From NCBI RefSeq assembly GCF_026126425.1, contig NZ_JAFMPW010000007.1, forward strand, positions 153,041-217,040: a DNA stretch of 64,000 bases. The letters run 5' to 3'. A program made the position numbers and the translations under genes. The first letter of the stretch is position 1; the number at the start of each line of letters is the position of its first letter. Origin of the DNA: Muriicola sp. Z0-33 (GTDB taxonomy: Bacteria > Bacteroidota > Bacteroidia > Flavobacteriales > Flavobacteriaceae). Positions 9,164 through 17,868 of the stretch are shown piece after piece. The notes below the pieces were generated by a model. That model saw only the letters and a program-made list of their open reading frames with translations. It did not search any database and had not been told where the DNA came from.

Positions 9164-10912
9164 TTAATTTTCAGGGAGTTCATCAACAAAAATGATCCCT
9201 GAACTGTCTGTATTATTATTGGTTAATCTGTTGCCATTATTGCCGATCCAGGTCATGGTATATTTATATTCCCTGTTGCTGAGGGGCAGGGTGACTTCAA
9301 AAGCATTTTGATCCAGGTCGTCACCAGGTTTAAGCAGCTTTTGAGGATTCATTTTTTTTCCGAAAAAAGGATATTCCAACTGTACAACAACTGCCCTGTA
9401 GCCTTGCTCCAGTAATTGATCCATATCACCCGATAATTGAATACTGGTCCTTTCGAACGGGCTATAGAGATTAATCATAGAAGCTGATGCCATTTGCCAG
9501 TCTGTTTCGTAACTGGCACCTCCCTGAAATTGCCATATGGTTTTGTAGTCGTAATCGAGCCATTTAAGGCGGTCTTCATCTCCTTTAGACCCATAAGTGA
9601 GAGAAAACGGTTCTGCATTGTTTTGGTCAAATTGTAATTTATTCACTACCAGTGATCTAATGGTTTCTTCTTCATTCTGATGTTTTTTACGCACCAATAC
9701 AGTTACGTTATTTACCATTTTGTCAAATTCCTGATACAAGGTGCCATCTATACCAATGCGAACTTCCCGGAGTTGAAAGGCGTCGTCATCTATGATGATG
9801 ATGTTAAAAATACTTTTGTCATTCCCGTATTTTTTGTAGAGATTGCCGATGTTGAAGGCGATAAAGTGATGCCTTTCTACCGTGGATCTGGAATTGAAGT
9901 TCACCGTACTTTTGCCCGACTTCTTAATTTCTTTGTACTTATATGAAGCCTGAAAACCAAAACCTGAAGTAGCAAAGCCCGGTTCTTTTTTTTCACCAGA
10001 GCTACTCATTATTTGGCTCAACATTTCGGTTAAGGGATTATCATTTTCTTCATTATTTTCAGCCACCGGATCAAATAGCATTCCCAGCAGTTTGTCTAAA
10101 ACGGTATTCATCATTTGGTCCATCTGCTCATCTTCCCCGTTGGTGGTGAGTTTAATGCTCTGATTTTTCATCAGGTCGTCCAATTCCAGTCCGGCCTGGG
10201 CACCGATAAACATATACCCTCCGGCTACCTGAGCTTCATGCCTTTTTTGAACTTCCGACCAATCTATTTCCAGTGTGGCGTCATAAGCATTACTAAGGCC
10301 TTCAAAGGTCAGATCAAATACTAATGATATATCGGGTGTCGCCATTTTAAAACTCTCGAATAGTAGTTTAGAATCTTTGGCGTTCAACTCAAAAGAGAGC
10401 GCAATTTTATTGCCTTCCAATACGGGTGCTCTGCCCTTTATCATTAATTTTCTTCGCTGCCCTCCTTCTTCAGGATCAATTATGGAAGAGACTAGTGCAT
10501 AAGTTCCTTCCTTAAAGATTACAGGACCTTTTAGCCTGGCCTTATTATTTCCGGTAACATATGCCAACTCATCACGGGTATTTTCCAATTGGGCCTCTGA
10601 AGTTTCATACAGTACCAAAAAGTGCAAAACACCACCACCTTTGGCTTGTAGAATACTGTTTCCATTTTCACTTTTCTCCGCCTCCATGTCTACATATCGC
10701 ATATAGGAGAATTGAGGTTTGTTTCCTGCCATTCCCAGATTGCTCTCTGCTGGCAGATAGTAGTAAGCGTTAGGATCGTCCTTGGCTGGGAAGCACCATA
10801 AACCCTTTACTCTGACACCCTGATCCATAAGAATTTGGGCAAAGCCAATGGATGGCAGCATAAGCAATAGGAGTACCCAAAGCCAGTTGTGTTTATTTAA
10901 TTCGTTTTCCAT
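9164..10912 (-). CDS. Secreted tandem-family protein 3
   Basis: 582 residues. The signal peptide has a polar start (MENELNKHNW), a Leu-rich core and a cut near GFAQ. Family marks are FSYMRYVDMEAEK, AKGGGVLHFLVLYETSEAQ, KGPVIFKEGTYALVSS, APVLEGNKIALSFEL, LLFESFK, REVRIGIDGTLYQEFDKMVN, VTVLVRKKHQNEEE, KWLDYDYKTIWQFQGG and a closing YKYTMTWIGNNG. The middle has a short acidic, Asn-rich linker (VAENNEENDNPL) before FGFQASYKYKEIKKSG, which matches SYSFKKIKKSG in the copy at 5181-7196. It is the cleanest example of the family's two-domain plan. Function unknown. Confidence 0.82.
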   Translation of the reverse strand: MENELNKHNWLWVLLLLMLPSIGFAQILMDQGVRVKGLWCFPAKDDPNAYYYLPAESNLGMAGNKPQFSYMRYVDMEAEKSENGNSILQAKGGGVLHFLVLYETSEAQLENTRDELAYVTGNNKARLKGPVIFKEGTYALVSSIIDPEEGGQRRKLMIKGRAPVLEGNKIALSFELNAKDSKLLFESFKMATPDISLVFDLTFEGLSNAYDATLEIDWSEVQKRHEAQVAGGYMFIGAQAGLELDDLMKNQSIKLTTNGEDEQMDQMMNTVLDKLLGMLFDPVAENNEENDNPLTEMLSQIMSSSGEKKEPGFATSGFGFQASYKYKEIKKSGKSTVNFNSRSTVERHHFIAFNIGNLYKKYGNDKSIFNIIIIDDDAFQLREVRIGIDGTLYQEFDKMVNNVTVLVRKKHQNEEETIRSLVVNKLQFDQNNAEPFSLTYGSKGDEDRLKWLDYDYKTIWQFQGGASYETDWQMASASMINLYSPFERTSIQLSGDMDQLLEQGYRAVVVQLEYPFFGKKMNPQKLLKPGDDLDQNAFEVTLPLSNREYKYTMTWIGNNGNRLTNNNTDSSGIIFVDELPEN

Positions 10913-10929
10913 GATCTAATTTTTAACTA

Positions 10930-12708
10930 TTATTTGTTTGCGGTTTCCATATCCGGAGGAGTGAGCAATATGTAGCCTCGTTCCAGGTCCTGGTGCTTGC
11001 TTTTTATTTTATCTCCGTTTTTAGCATACCATACAGTTCTATAGGCCACATCACCGTCAAAATCATGAAATATTGCGGCCTTATTATTATTCTCCTCACC
11101 TTTAGCTCTTAGGGTTACAGATTTCACCATTCTGGTTTCCCCTAAAAAGTCGGCGGCAAAATCCACGGCTACCGTAGCGATGTTATTTTCTGTTAGTAAC
11201 TGTTTATCCAGGTCGATATCTACTTCTATTTTTTTGAATGGTGGAGAGATAACAATAGCCTTTTCATTGGCTTCTATCCACTGGTCACTCTGACCCACAA
11301 ATTTGGATTCTCCACGGATACTCCATGAGACCTGATACTCATAATTGAACCAATCTTCAGACGAAATGCCAAGTCTTGGAAAGGAAATGGATTTGTAAAT
11401 TTTACCAGACTCTATGTCCTTAGCATTGAAGTAGAGTTGTTGGGTAAAGTCATCACGTTCTTCGCCGTATTTTTTTCGGAAGTTGATGGTTACGAAATTT
11501 ACCAGGTCTTCAAAAGATTCTGCGAAGTCGCCATCAAGTTGAAAAATCACCTCTCCTTTCTCAAAATCTGTACTTATGAGATCTACAATGCGGAAGTATC
11601 TGGGATCCTCTTTAAAGTATTCGTGTAATCCGCCCAGGTTACCTGCAGTATAAAATGGCACTTTTATAGAGGTAGATTCGCTTAGGTCTAATCTAAACCT
11701 ATGCGCCTTTATATCTTTTCGTTTTTTTACAATATGCTGGATATCCGGAATGAACATACTGGCGGGGCCAAAAGCAAACCCACTGAGGATTCCTTTACCG
11801 GCTTTATCTTTAGTTTCTACCGGGGTTTCTTTCTCTGGTTGTTTAGACCAACCGGTTTCCGTGTCGAACATAATGTTGACAATTTTATCGGTCACGATTT
11901 GGAGTATATTCTTTAAATCGCTTTTTACGCCTAGTCCTTTAGTCCGATCCAGAGCAGTTATTTTTATTGTTCCATTGGTGTACAGACTATCAATGGCATT
12001 ACTTACTTCGTCATGCGTAAACAAAGTTTCTGTTTTAGAGACTTCACTAAAATGATCATAGACCATGTCCATTTCGGCTTCCACCACTACGTTATAAGCT
12101 TCAACAACGGCCTCATAGTAGCCATTAACCGCAACTGAAACATCAGAAGTAGGGCCTTTAAAGGTTTCCCAGAGTAGGGTGGCCCCGTCCTGGTTAAGTT
12201 TGGCTGCCAGAACAGCTTTGGACCCAGGAGTAAATGGGGCCCTGCCGCTGGTAATTATATTTTGGGTGAAAGCATTCTTAGATAAGGTGTCTGTAAGTAT
12301 AGAGGAAATAATACTAAAACCTCCAAGAGCTGCTTCCCCTTCTTTCATACTTTCCAATAGCGGAATGGGACCTTTTATTACGGCATCTCTGACTTTTGCC
12401 TGTAACTTTTTTTCAAGTTTTTGAAGCTCTTTGTCTTCCATTCGGAATTCAAAAAGAGCATGGAAAAGCCCACCATTGTCTTTTTCTTCCTTTCCCACAT
12501 ATTTCATACATAGGAATTCGAAGTCTCCAGAATCATTGATAGCCAACCTGGGATAAGTGGGGATATAATAATACGTCAGGGAATCATTGTAATCCTGTAA
12601 TAGTTGTACCTTATCTATGGTTAATCTGCCTTTGTCATAATGGACCTGGGCACTAACTATAGTGCAAAAGGCAAAACACAATACTAAACTTTGTATTAAA
12701 TTTTTCAT
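10930..12708 (-). CDS. Secreted tandem-family protein 2
   Basis: 592 residues with a Sec signal peptide ending near VSAQ. Family marks are FLCMKYVGKEEKDNGG, LFHALFEFRMEDKELQ, IKGPIPLLESMKEGEAALG, APFTPGSKAVLAAKL, LLWETFK, HRFRLDLSESTS, VNFVTINFRKKYGEERD, FNYEYQVSWSIRGES, ISPPFKKIEVDID and a closing YRTVWYAKNGDK. It begins 2 bp after the stop of the preceding copy (12711-13856), which argues for translational coupling. No catalytic motif, membrane segment or T9SS sorting domain is visible; export to the periplasm or outer surface is inferred from the signal peptide. Confidence 0.82.
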   Translation of the reverse strand: MKNLIQSLVLCFAFCTIVSAQVHYDKGRLTIDKVQLLQDYNDSLTYYYIPTYPRLAINDSGDFEFLCMKYVGKEEKDNGGLFHALFEFRMEDKELQKLEKKLQAKVRDAVIKGPIPLLESMKEGEAALGGFSIISSILTDTLSKNAFTQNIITSGRAPFTPGSKAVLAAKLNQDGATLLWETFKGPTSDVSVAVNGYYEAVVEAYNVVVEAEMDMVYDHFSEVSKTETLFTHDEVSNAIDSLYTNGTIKITALDRTKGLGVKSDLKNILQIVTDKIVNIMFDTETGWSKQPEKETPVETKDKAGKGILSGFAFGPASMFIPDIQHIVKKRKDIKAHRFRLDLSESTSIKVPFYTAGNLGGLHEYFKEDPRYFRIVDLISTDFEKGEVIFQLDGDFAESFEDLVNFVTINFRKKYGEERDDFTQQLYFNAKDIESGKIYKSISFPRLGISSEDWFNYEYQVSWSIRGESKFVGQSDQWIEANEKAIVISPPFKKIEVDIDLDKQLLTENNIATVAVDFAADFLGETRMVKSVTLRAKGEENNNKAAIFHDFDGDVAYRTVWYAKNGDKIKSKHQDLERGYILLTPPDMETANK

Positions 12709-12710
12709 CG

Positions 12711-13856
12711 TTATTCGGATTTGTAAAATGAGTTAAAATCTTTTTGCGAGCTGACGTCTATGATGCCAGTCCAATTTTCTTTAAGCAGCCAGGTTCCTTC
12801 CATAACATCCCCGGATTCTGCCAATTCAATGACCCGGTAACGCAAGGGTTTATCCAGGCGTACGGCATATTCAAATTTTACGGCATGTGCATAGATGTCC
12901 GGGTTGGTTTTGGAGAAGTCTATCTCTGTTTTCACAGGACCCTTTCCCACTCCTTCAGCTTCGAGCTCCACGATCTTTCCCAAAAGATCTGGCCTGATGT
13001 TTTCCCTAAAATCGTAGCAATACACGTCTACGAGGCCGTACCTGGGAGAGAGAGTGCTCTCAAAACTGATTTCTGCAAGCAGATCTGGCCATAGTTCCAG
13101 GTCAACTGCTACTTGAAAAGCTCCGGCATTTATTAAGGCCTCTGTTTTTACTTCAGTAGAATCTGTTGGCTGGGCGTTGAGTTGTTCAAAAACCTTTTCC
13201 AATTCCTCCGGCCCGTTAAATTGGTAACTTACCTCTTCATTGTAAGCGCCATGGATCCATATACCATAGGCTACACTCAAAAGTCCTTTTTCCTTTTTAA
13301 AACCATCCCATAGGACCTGAGAAGTAAATTTGTCTGGCCTGATAGTAAAGACTTTAGTAGTCCAAAGCGCTCCTCTCCTGTTCTTTGTGTTGCTGTTGTA
13401 GTTGCTGCGTATAGCTGTAGTACTATCAGCATCCAGATTACTATAAATTAGGGAGGCTTCCATTTTTTTGATAGGGGCAGGCAGCAATTTTATCTTAGTC
13501 CTACCAGCAGATTTTGTTTTTAGGCGCTCTCTTATTTCTTTGAGCGCTTCGTTGGTGATGCCGGCTTGTTTGATGGTAAATTGGATAGCACTGCTTTGTT
13601 TCCAGTCTTTCATGCCTCTGGCCCTGCTGGGAATATGTGTCATCTTTACAAATGAGAACTCTGGTTTGCCATCTGCGTCCCGGTCTAGCTCAAAACTGCT
13701 TGGGGCGTAGTAATATTTGTGCTGCAGATGTAGGTCTGCATAGACCGGCAGACCACCGATAATCTCCTTAGAAGACAGGTCTGGTTGTGTTTTAACCTGC
13801 CAGGCGAGTACCAGGAACATTACAGTTACTATTCTTATTTTAAGATTGAATACCAT
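12711..13856 (-). CDS. Secreted tandem-family protein 1 (short form)
   Basis: 381 residues with a signal peptide (VTVMFLVLAWQVKTQ). This copy keeps the N-terminal domain of the family (FSFVKMTHIPSRARG, AIQFTIKQAGITNEALKE, KMEASLIYSN, FTIRPDKFTSQVLWDGFKK). It lacks the full second domain: the RKK strand and the W-S-x-R-G-G segment are not seen. The C-terminal third (SPRYGLVDVYCYDF, then AVKFEYAVRLDKPLRYRV) may be a reduced version of it. It is first of the five paralogues in transcription order and sits 19 bp after the lectin gene. It may be a minimal or partner subunit; this is inference. Confidence 0.8.
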   Translation of the reverse strand: MVFNLKIRIVTVMFLVLAWQVKTQPDLSSKEIIGGLPVYADLHLQHKYYYAPSSFELDRDADGKPEFSFVKMTHIPSRARGMKDWKQSSAIQFTIKQAGITNEALKEIRERLKTKSAGRTKIKLLPAPIKKMEASLIYSNLDADSTTAIRSNYNSNTKNRRGALWTTKVFTIRPDKFTSQVLWDGFKKEKGLLSVAYGIWIHGAYNEEVSYQFNGPEELEKVFEQLNAQPTDSTEVKTEALINAGAFQVAVDLELWPDLLAEISFESTLSPRYGLVDVYCYDFRENIRPDLLGKIVELEAEGVGKGPVKTEIDFSKTNPDIYAHAVKFEYAVRLDKPLRYRVIELAESGDVMEGTWLLKENWTGIIDVSSQKDFNSFYKSE

Positions 13857-13875
13857 AATTTGTGGACTTCAGCGT

Positions 13876-15882
13876 TTAGTTATTCTCATTACCTTCTTCT
13901 CCTTCATACTCTTCGTCATCTAGCTTGTCTGGCCAGGAATTGAAGTGCTCTTTTAGTTTCGCTTCCGAAAGCAATACTCTAAGCTCATCACCTTTGAGCC
14001 AATGTTCCATGGCATAGATCTCCCCATCTGGCATTACGAGTTCTACCTGGTATTTAAAGTCGGGCTGCTCCCCATTGTAGAGGTAAAGGATTGGAGATTT
14101 CAGATAATCGTTATCCGATTCTATTTCTATGGGGTCGTGAGTAGTAACTTCTCTTTGCTTCCCTGGATCTAGTTGTTTAGATTTCATACGCACCCAGATA
14201 AACTCGGCCCCTGTGGCTTTGAGCAGGTTTACAGACCTGAACTTGATCTCTTGTTTGGTAGCTGCAGTAACGCCCCCTGTGAGATTATTGAATATTTTTT
14301 GTGTGCAGGTCTCACATTCCAAAATCCGGTATTCCACAAAGGCTCTCAAGGGCTTTTTTACTGCTCGTAGTTTGGGTGGCACTCTAAAGCCCACGGGTTT
14401 TTGAAATTTTAATTGATCGTTGGGCTGTAGGGTTTTCTTACCCAAATCAAAAGAAAAGATATAGGGCTTTATACCGCTATCATCTACGGTGGTTAATACA
14501 TGAAGGTATTGCACCCTTATGGGGTATGGAGTTGGGTTTTGAATGGTGGACAGTGAGGGGAAGTCCACTTCAAAAGTACCATAGGTAGACTCGTCCATAA
14601 TGCTGATATCTGCAGGGATACCTACATCACCTTCCTGGTCCTTATAATTGAAATTTACCGTAAATGATATCTTGTTTTGTAGTCCGGCACTTTTGAGCGC
14701 ATCAATGTTATCGTCTGAAGTACTGAAATTCACTTCTATCTCATCACCAAAACTTGAAGAAGGAACTATGGAGATCTGATCTGCGTTAATATCAAAACCT
14801 GCACCCTCAAATTCGATTTCAGGGTCTTCTACCTGTAGAGGTCTCAGCTTCACATCAGGATTGGGGAGTTCAGTACTCGTGAGAATCTCATTCAACATTT
14901 TGGTCATAAAGTTTTTTTCTGCTATGGTGATACCCGAGGTAAGTGTAGCGGATACTCTGGCACTTTTGTTTTCTGTTCCTTCAGAATTTCTACTGTAGTT
15001 AATTTGCAGATCGTGCTTCCCCATATCCTTATCCCACAGTAGGTGATAGGAGTTTGGGCGGTAGTAGAAAACCAGGGAACCCGGAGCCTTATCAACAAAT
15101 AACTCTGCGTGTATCCTTGAAAATGAAGTAGATTCATTGGGATCGAACCGCTGGTCGAGATCCGCATTTAAATCAATAAAAAGCTGTGCTACAGGTGCTT
15201 CTATATCTACCCCTTTGGCCGTTGGCCTTGCGGCAGTCTTGCGCCTATCTTCCATAGCTTTTGCCAGAACCTTGAGCAGGTTCTCATTAGATAAATTAAG
15301 ATGGTAATTGTAATAAGGTAAATTGGTATTTGAGGAGGTGCTACTACCAGAAGTTTCGGAACCCTTAGGATTTCTTATTATCACAGACTGAATTTTCTTG
15401 AATTTCCAACGTTGGGCGTTCCCACCATTATAATTCCACATCCAGATGGGGGTGCCGTCTTTTTCGCTTCCCCACTGCACATCCATATAGGTACCTTTTA
15501 GAGACTTTATATAATGATAGCCATCAGGTCCGGGCACAAATTGCCACTTGGTGTTGGGATTACCCTTGCCCTGATAGAGTACGACCTTAGCTTTGGGTTG
15601 GTTAGATCTGTTTTGAACATGCAAGTACTTGCCAAGTACAGACTTGATATAGAAGTATTTTCCCCCGGCGGCTTCGAGTTTAAACTTTTGTGCATTACCA
15701 CCATTATAGGGCCATAGATGTAAGGGGGTGCCATCTTTGGTACTACCCCATTGTACATCGAGGTATTTGCCACCTACTGCCGACTGTAAAAAGAATACGT
15801 CTCCGGCTTTTTGGGCATTTAAATTTGTGCTGATCAGGGCCAAAATGAGATAGCCCAGAGAATATAGAACAGTTTTTTTCAT
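13876..15882 (-). CDS. Secreted ricin-type beta-trefoil lectin fused to an unknown C-terminal region
   Basis: 668 residues; signal peptide ending near NLNAQ. Residues about 26-165 form a ricin-B-like beta-trefoil with three repeats: FFLQSAVGGKYLDVQWG and HLWPYNGGNAQKFKL; YIKSVLGKYLHVQ and PNTKWQFV; YIKSLKGTYMDVQWG and WNYNGGNAQRWKF. The QxW motifs are clear. Such domains bind galactose-type or other sugars. After a Ser/Asn linker, about 480 residues are unrecognised. Their end (EFIWVRMKSKQ, PILYLYNGEQPDFKYQVEL, then PDGEIY) resembles the closing strand pattern of the five downstream paralogues, suggesting the lectin sits on a divergent member of that family. The C-terminus is very acidic (DDEEYEGEEGNENN). 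Confidence 0.85.
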   Translation of the reverse strand: MKKTVLYSLGYLILALISTNLNAQKAGDVFFLQSAVGGKYLDVQWGSTKDGTPLHLWPYNGGNAQKFKLEAAGGKYFYIKSVLGKYLHVQNRSNQPKAKVVLYQGKGNPNTKWQFVPGPDGYHYIKSLKGTYMDVQWGSEKDGTPIWMWNYNGGNAQRWKFKKIQSVIIRNPKGSETSGSSTSSNTNLPYYNYHLNLSNENLLKVLAKAMEDRRKTAARPTAKGVDIEAPVAQLFIDLNADLDQRFDPNESTSFSRIHAELFVDKAPGSLVFYYRPNSYHLLWDKDMGKHDLQINYSRNSEGTENKSARVSATLTSGITIAEKNFMTKMLNEILTSTELPNPDVKLRPLQVEDPEIEFEGAGFDINADQISIVPSSSFGDEIEVNFSTSDDNIDALKSAGLQNKISFTVNFNYKDQEGDVGIPADISIMDESTYGTFEVDFPSLSTIQNPTPYPIRVQYLHVLTTVDDSGIKPYIFSFDLGKKTLQPNDQLKFQKPVGFRVPPKLRAVKKPLRAFVEYRILECETCTQKIFNNLTGGVTAATKQEIKFRSVNLLKATGAEFIWVRMKSKQLDPGKQREVTTHDPIEIESDNDYLKSPILYLYNGEQPDFKYQVELVMPDGEIYAMEHWLKGDELRVLLSEAKLKEHFNSWPDKLDDEEYEGEEGNENN

Positions 15883-15897
15883 GATATTTCTTTTTAG

Positions 15898-16461
15898 TTA
15901 TTGAGCGATAAATGTTCGGCGGGCATTGCCTACAGGTCTGAGTTGTACCTCTATGATCTGCGGGCTGCGATTAGAATTACTCGCTATATCAGAATTGTCG
16001 CCATCCGCAGTTTTTGGTGTCCACTGCTTTTTAAGTTTGTATACATAAGACATCCCCTTAAAGCGAAACATGCCGTTTGTAAATACCAATTCGATATAAT
16101 CTGTGACACTTTCCCGGGTACCCGAGAGTTTTAAATCAGCGGATACTCTTATATTGCCCGAGCGGATTTTTTGGATATCTGCCGGAATCTCTAACATTCT
16201 AGAACCAGATTTGCTCAAGGCGAAGACCTTAAGATATTTTCCTTCATAACCCTCTAATTCGATTTTCAGGTCTACCTGATCATCTTTTTGGGAAACCAGA
16301 AGTACTTTTTGTACATCACCTTCCATCCCTTCCAGTTGTTTTGGTTTGGTACCTTTCTTCTTTTCACTTAGATTGGGCTCATATGCCAAAGCATTTTGAG
16401 CCTTAAGATCAGCGCCCATTAAAACCAGTATCAGAAGTGTAATTAGCTGTAAATTTTTCAT
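15898..16461 (-). CDS. Small secreted protein, first gene of the nine-gene run
   Basis: 187 residues with a typical signal peptide (MKNLQLITLLILVLMGADLKAQ). The mature part starts with a Lys-rich stretch (EKKKGTKPKQLEG) and continues as alternating short strands (VDLKIELEGYEGKYLKVFAL, then RESVTDYIELVFTNG), consistent with a single beta-sandwich. I do not recognise the family. It lies 15 bp upstream of the lectin gene and is divergent from the ECF sigma gene across a roughly 110-bp region, so its promoter probably drives all nine genes. It could be a chaperone-like or structural partner; nothing in the sequence decides this. Confidence 0.78.
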   Translation of the reverse strand: MKNLQLITLLILVLMGADLKAQNALAYEPNLSEKKKGTKPKQLEGMEGDVQKVLLVSQKDDQVDLKIELEGYEGKYLKVFALSKSGSRMLEIPADIQKIRSGNIRVSADLKLSGTRESVTDYIELVFTNGMFRFKGMSYVYKLKKQWTPKTADGDNSDIASNSNRSPQIIEVQLRPVGNARRTFIAQ

Positions 16462-16571
16462 GCTACTATTTTTAGATTACACCCTTTTATGGGATAATGA
16501 TTAAAAGGTTAACAAGCGATATGTTTTTTTTTTACATTTAAATGTTAACTTTTAACAGTGTCCCTACATTA
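16462..16571. promoter_or_regulatory. Divergent promoter region with 12-bp palindrome
   Basis: This gap separates the leftward secreted-protein run from the rightward sigma gene and must hold both promoters. It contains a T10 tract and, at 16534-16545, the perfect palindrome ACATTTAAATGT. The palindrome overlaps an in-frame ATG at 16542, which favours the sigma factor starting at 16572. I could not find a convincing TTG / TAnnTTTG flavobacterial promoter on either strand, which would fit control by an alternative sigma factor. Confidence 0.45.
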
Positions 16572-17141
16572 ATGGCAAAGGAGTTCGATCAAATATTATT
16601 TCGTTCTTTGAAAGAAGGATCTGACATTGCCTTTAAAAAGGTGTATCAGGATAACAGGTCGCTTTTCCTAAACTTTGCAAGGAAATATGGTATTCCCGCT
16701 GCAGATGTTTTAGATATTTATCAGGATGCTTATATAGTGTTCTATGAAAATATTGGCAATGGAAAATTGACCGAACTTCGAAGTTCCATATCTACCTATT
16801 TGATGAGTATTGGCAAGTATATGATTATGGACAGGATTCGAAAAGACAAGAAAAAAATTCGGTCGGAAGAGTTAATAGCATCGGTTGGTGAAATAGACTC
16901 GGAGATTGCATCGTACGAAATTGGCAACGAAGAACTCTCGACAAAACAGCTTTTATTACGTACTTATTTTGACCAATTGGGTGAAAAATGCAAGGCTATT
17001 TTAACGCTTTTCTACTATAAGAAATACAGCATAAAAGAGATCATGATCCATGGCAATTACAATAGCGAAAATGTGGTCAAAAGCCAAAAATCTCGTTGTC
17101 TCAGAACTTTAAAAGAATTATTTAAATCTACGGCCAGGTAG
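16572..17141 (+). CDS. ECF-type sigma-70 family RNA polymerase sigma factor
   Basis: 189 residues from the ATG at 16572 (MAKEFDQILF...); an upstream in-frame ATG at 16542 adds ten residues but lies in a palindrome. Region 2 is seen in AFKKVYQDNRSLFLNFARKY, ADVLDIYQDAYIVFYENI and YLMSIGKYMIMDRIRKDKK. Region 4 is seen in EKCKAILTLFYYKKYSIKEI, then SENVVKSQKSRCLRTLKELF, a helix-turn-helix for the -35 box. It directs RNA polymerase to a small regulon. The next gene starts 1 bp after its stop and looks like its membrane-bound partner. The divergent nine-gene run and the nearby CHAT operon are the obvious candidate targets, by context only. Confidence 0.87.
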   Translation: MAKEFDQILFRSLKEGSDIAFKKVYQDNRSLFLNFARKYGIPAADVLDIYQDAYIVFYENIGNGKLTELRSSISTYLMSIGKYMIMDRIRKDKKKIRSEELIASVGEIDSEIASYEIGNEELSTKQLLLRTYFDQLGEKCKAILTLFYYKKYSIKEIMIHGNYNSENVVKSQKSRCLRTLKELFKSTAR

Positions 17142-17142
17142 T

Positions 17143-17868
17143 ATGGAAAACGAAGAACTGATAAATAAATACTTCTTAGAAGAACTCTCGTCTAAAGAAC
17201 TTGAGCAGTTCCAGGTGCTTCTTGAAGAGGACGCAGAGTTTAAGGAACAGTTCCAATTTGAAAAAGAAGTAAGAAAGGTGATCGTGTCTAAGGAAAGGTC
17301 GAAATTAAAATCAAAACTGCAGGAGTTGGAGGAGGAGCTAGAACCTCCCGAAGCTATTCGAAGATTCCCCTGGAGACCATTAAGTATTGCAGCTTCAATA
17401 ATGGTTTTAATAGGATTAGGTTGGTTTATGCTAAAACCAGACCGCACTGATTTACAAGGATTGTACAGTTCCAATTATGATATATACCCAAATACCGTTT
17501 TTACCATAACCCGGGGTGATAGCATTAATACCTTGGAAAGAAGAGCATTTGTAGCTTATGAATCCGGGGAGTTTGAAAAAGCCATAAACTTATTTGAGGA
17601 ACTATCTGTTCCGGATAAAAAGGATTATTTAGATTTCTATCTCGGACAATCTTTTCTGCAATTAGAAAAGACTGATAAGGCAGCACAATCATTTCTTCTG
17701 GCTATCAAAAGCAATAGTGAGTTTGTGTCGGAATCCAGATGGTATCTGGCGCTGACCTATTTAAAAATGGAAGATACCATCAAAGCCAAACTTACTCTGG
17801 AAGAATTAATTGAGGCAGGAGATTTTCGAAAAGAAGCGGCAGAACAGCTCCTTAGTGAATTACCCTAG
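17143..17868 (+). CDS. Single-pass membrane TPR protein, probable anti-sigma partner
   Basis: 241 residues. The N-terminal 75 residues are cytoplasmic by charge and begin MENEELINKYFLEELSSKEL, which resembles the N-terminus of Bacteroidota anti-sigma proteins (short helix, then a QFQVLLEEDAEF turn). One membrane span follows at about 79-98 (PLSIAASIMVLIGLGWFML). The outer part (about 135-240) contains TPR-like repeats: FVAYESGEFEKAINLFEEL, FYLGQSFLQLEKTDKAAQSF and WYLALTYLKMEDTIKAKLTL. The zinc HxxxCxxC motif of ZAS anti-sigma factors is absent. It is coupled to the sigma gene, and its 3' end overlaps the convergent CHAT gene by 9 bp. Confidence 0.8.
   Translation: MENEELINKYFLEELSSKELEQFQVLLEEDAEFKEQFQFEKEVRKVIVSKERSKLKSKLQELEEELEPPEAIRRFPWRPLSIAASIMVLIGLGWFMLKPDRTDLQGLYSSNYDIYPNTVFTITRGDSINTLERRAFVAYESGEFEKAINLFEELSVPDKKDYLDFYLGQSFLQLEKTDKAAQSFLLAIKSNSEFVSESRWYLALTYLKMEDTIKAKLTLEELIEAGDFRKEAAEQLLSELP

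Noticed and set aside
5181..15882. T9SS cargo proteins
   Set aside because: None of the C-termini shows the type A or type B sorting-domain pattern, and several end in acidic or helical tails.
2349..16461. A type VI, contractile-injection or SusCD system
   Set aside because: No sheath, tube, baseplate, VgrG, TonB-dependent receptor or SusD-like protein is present; all members have Sec signals.
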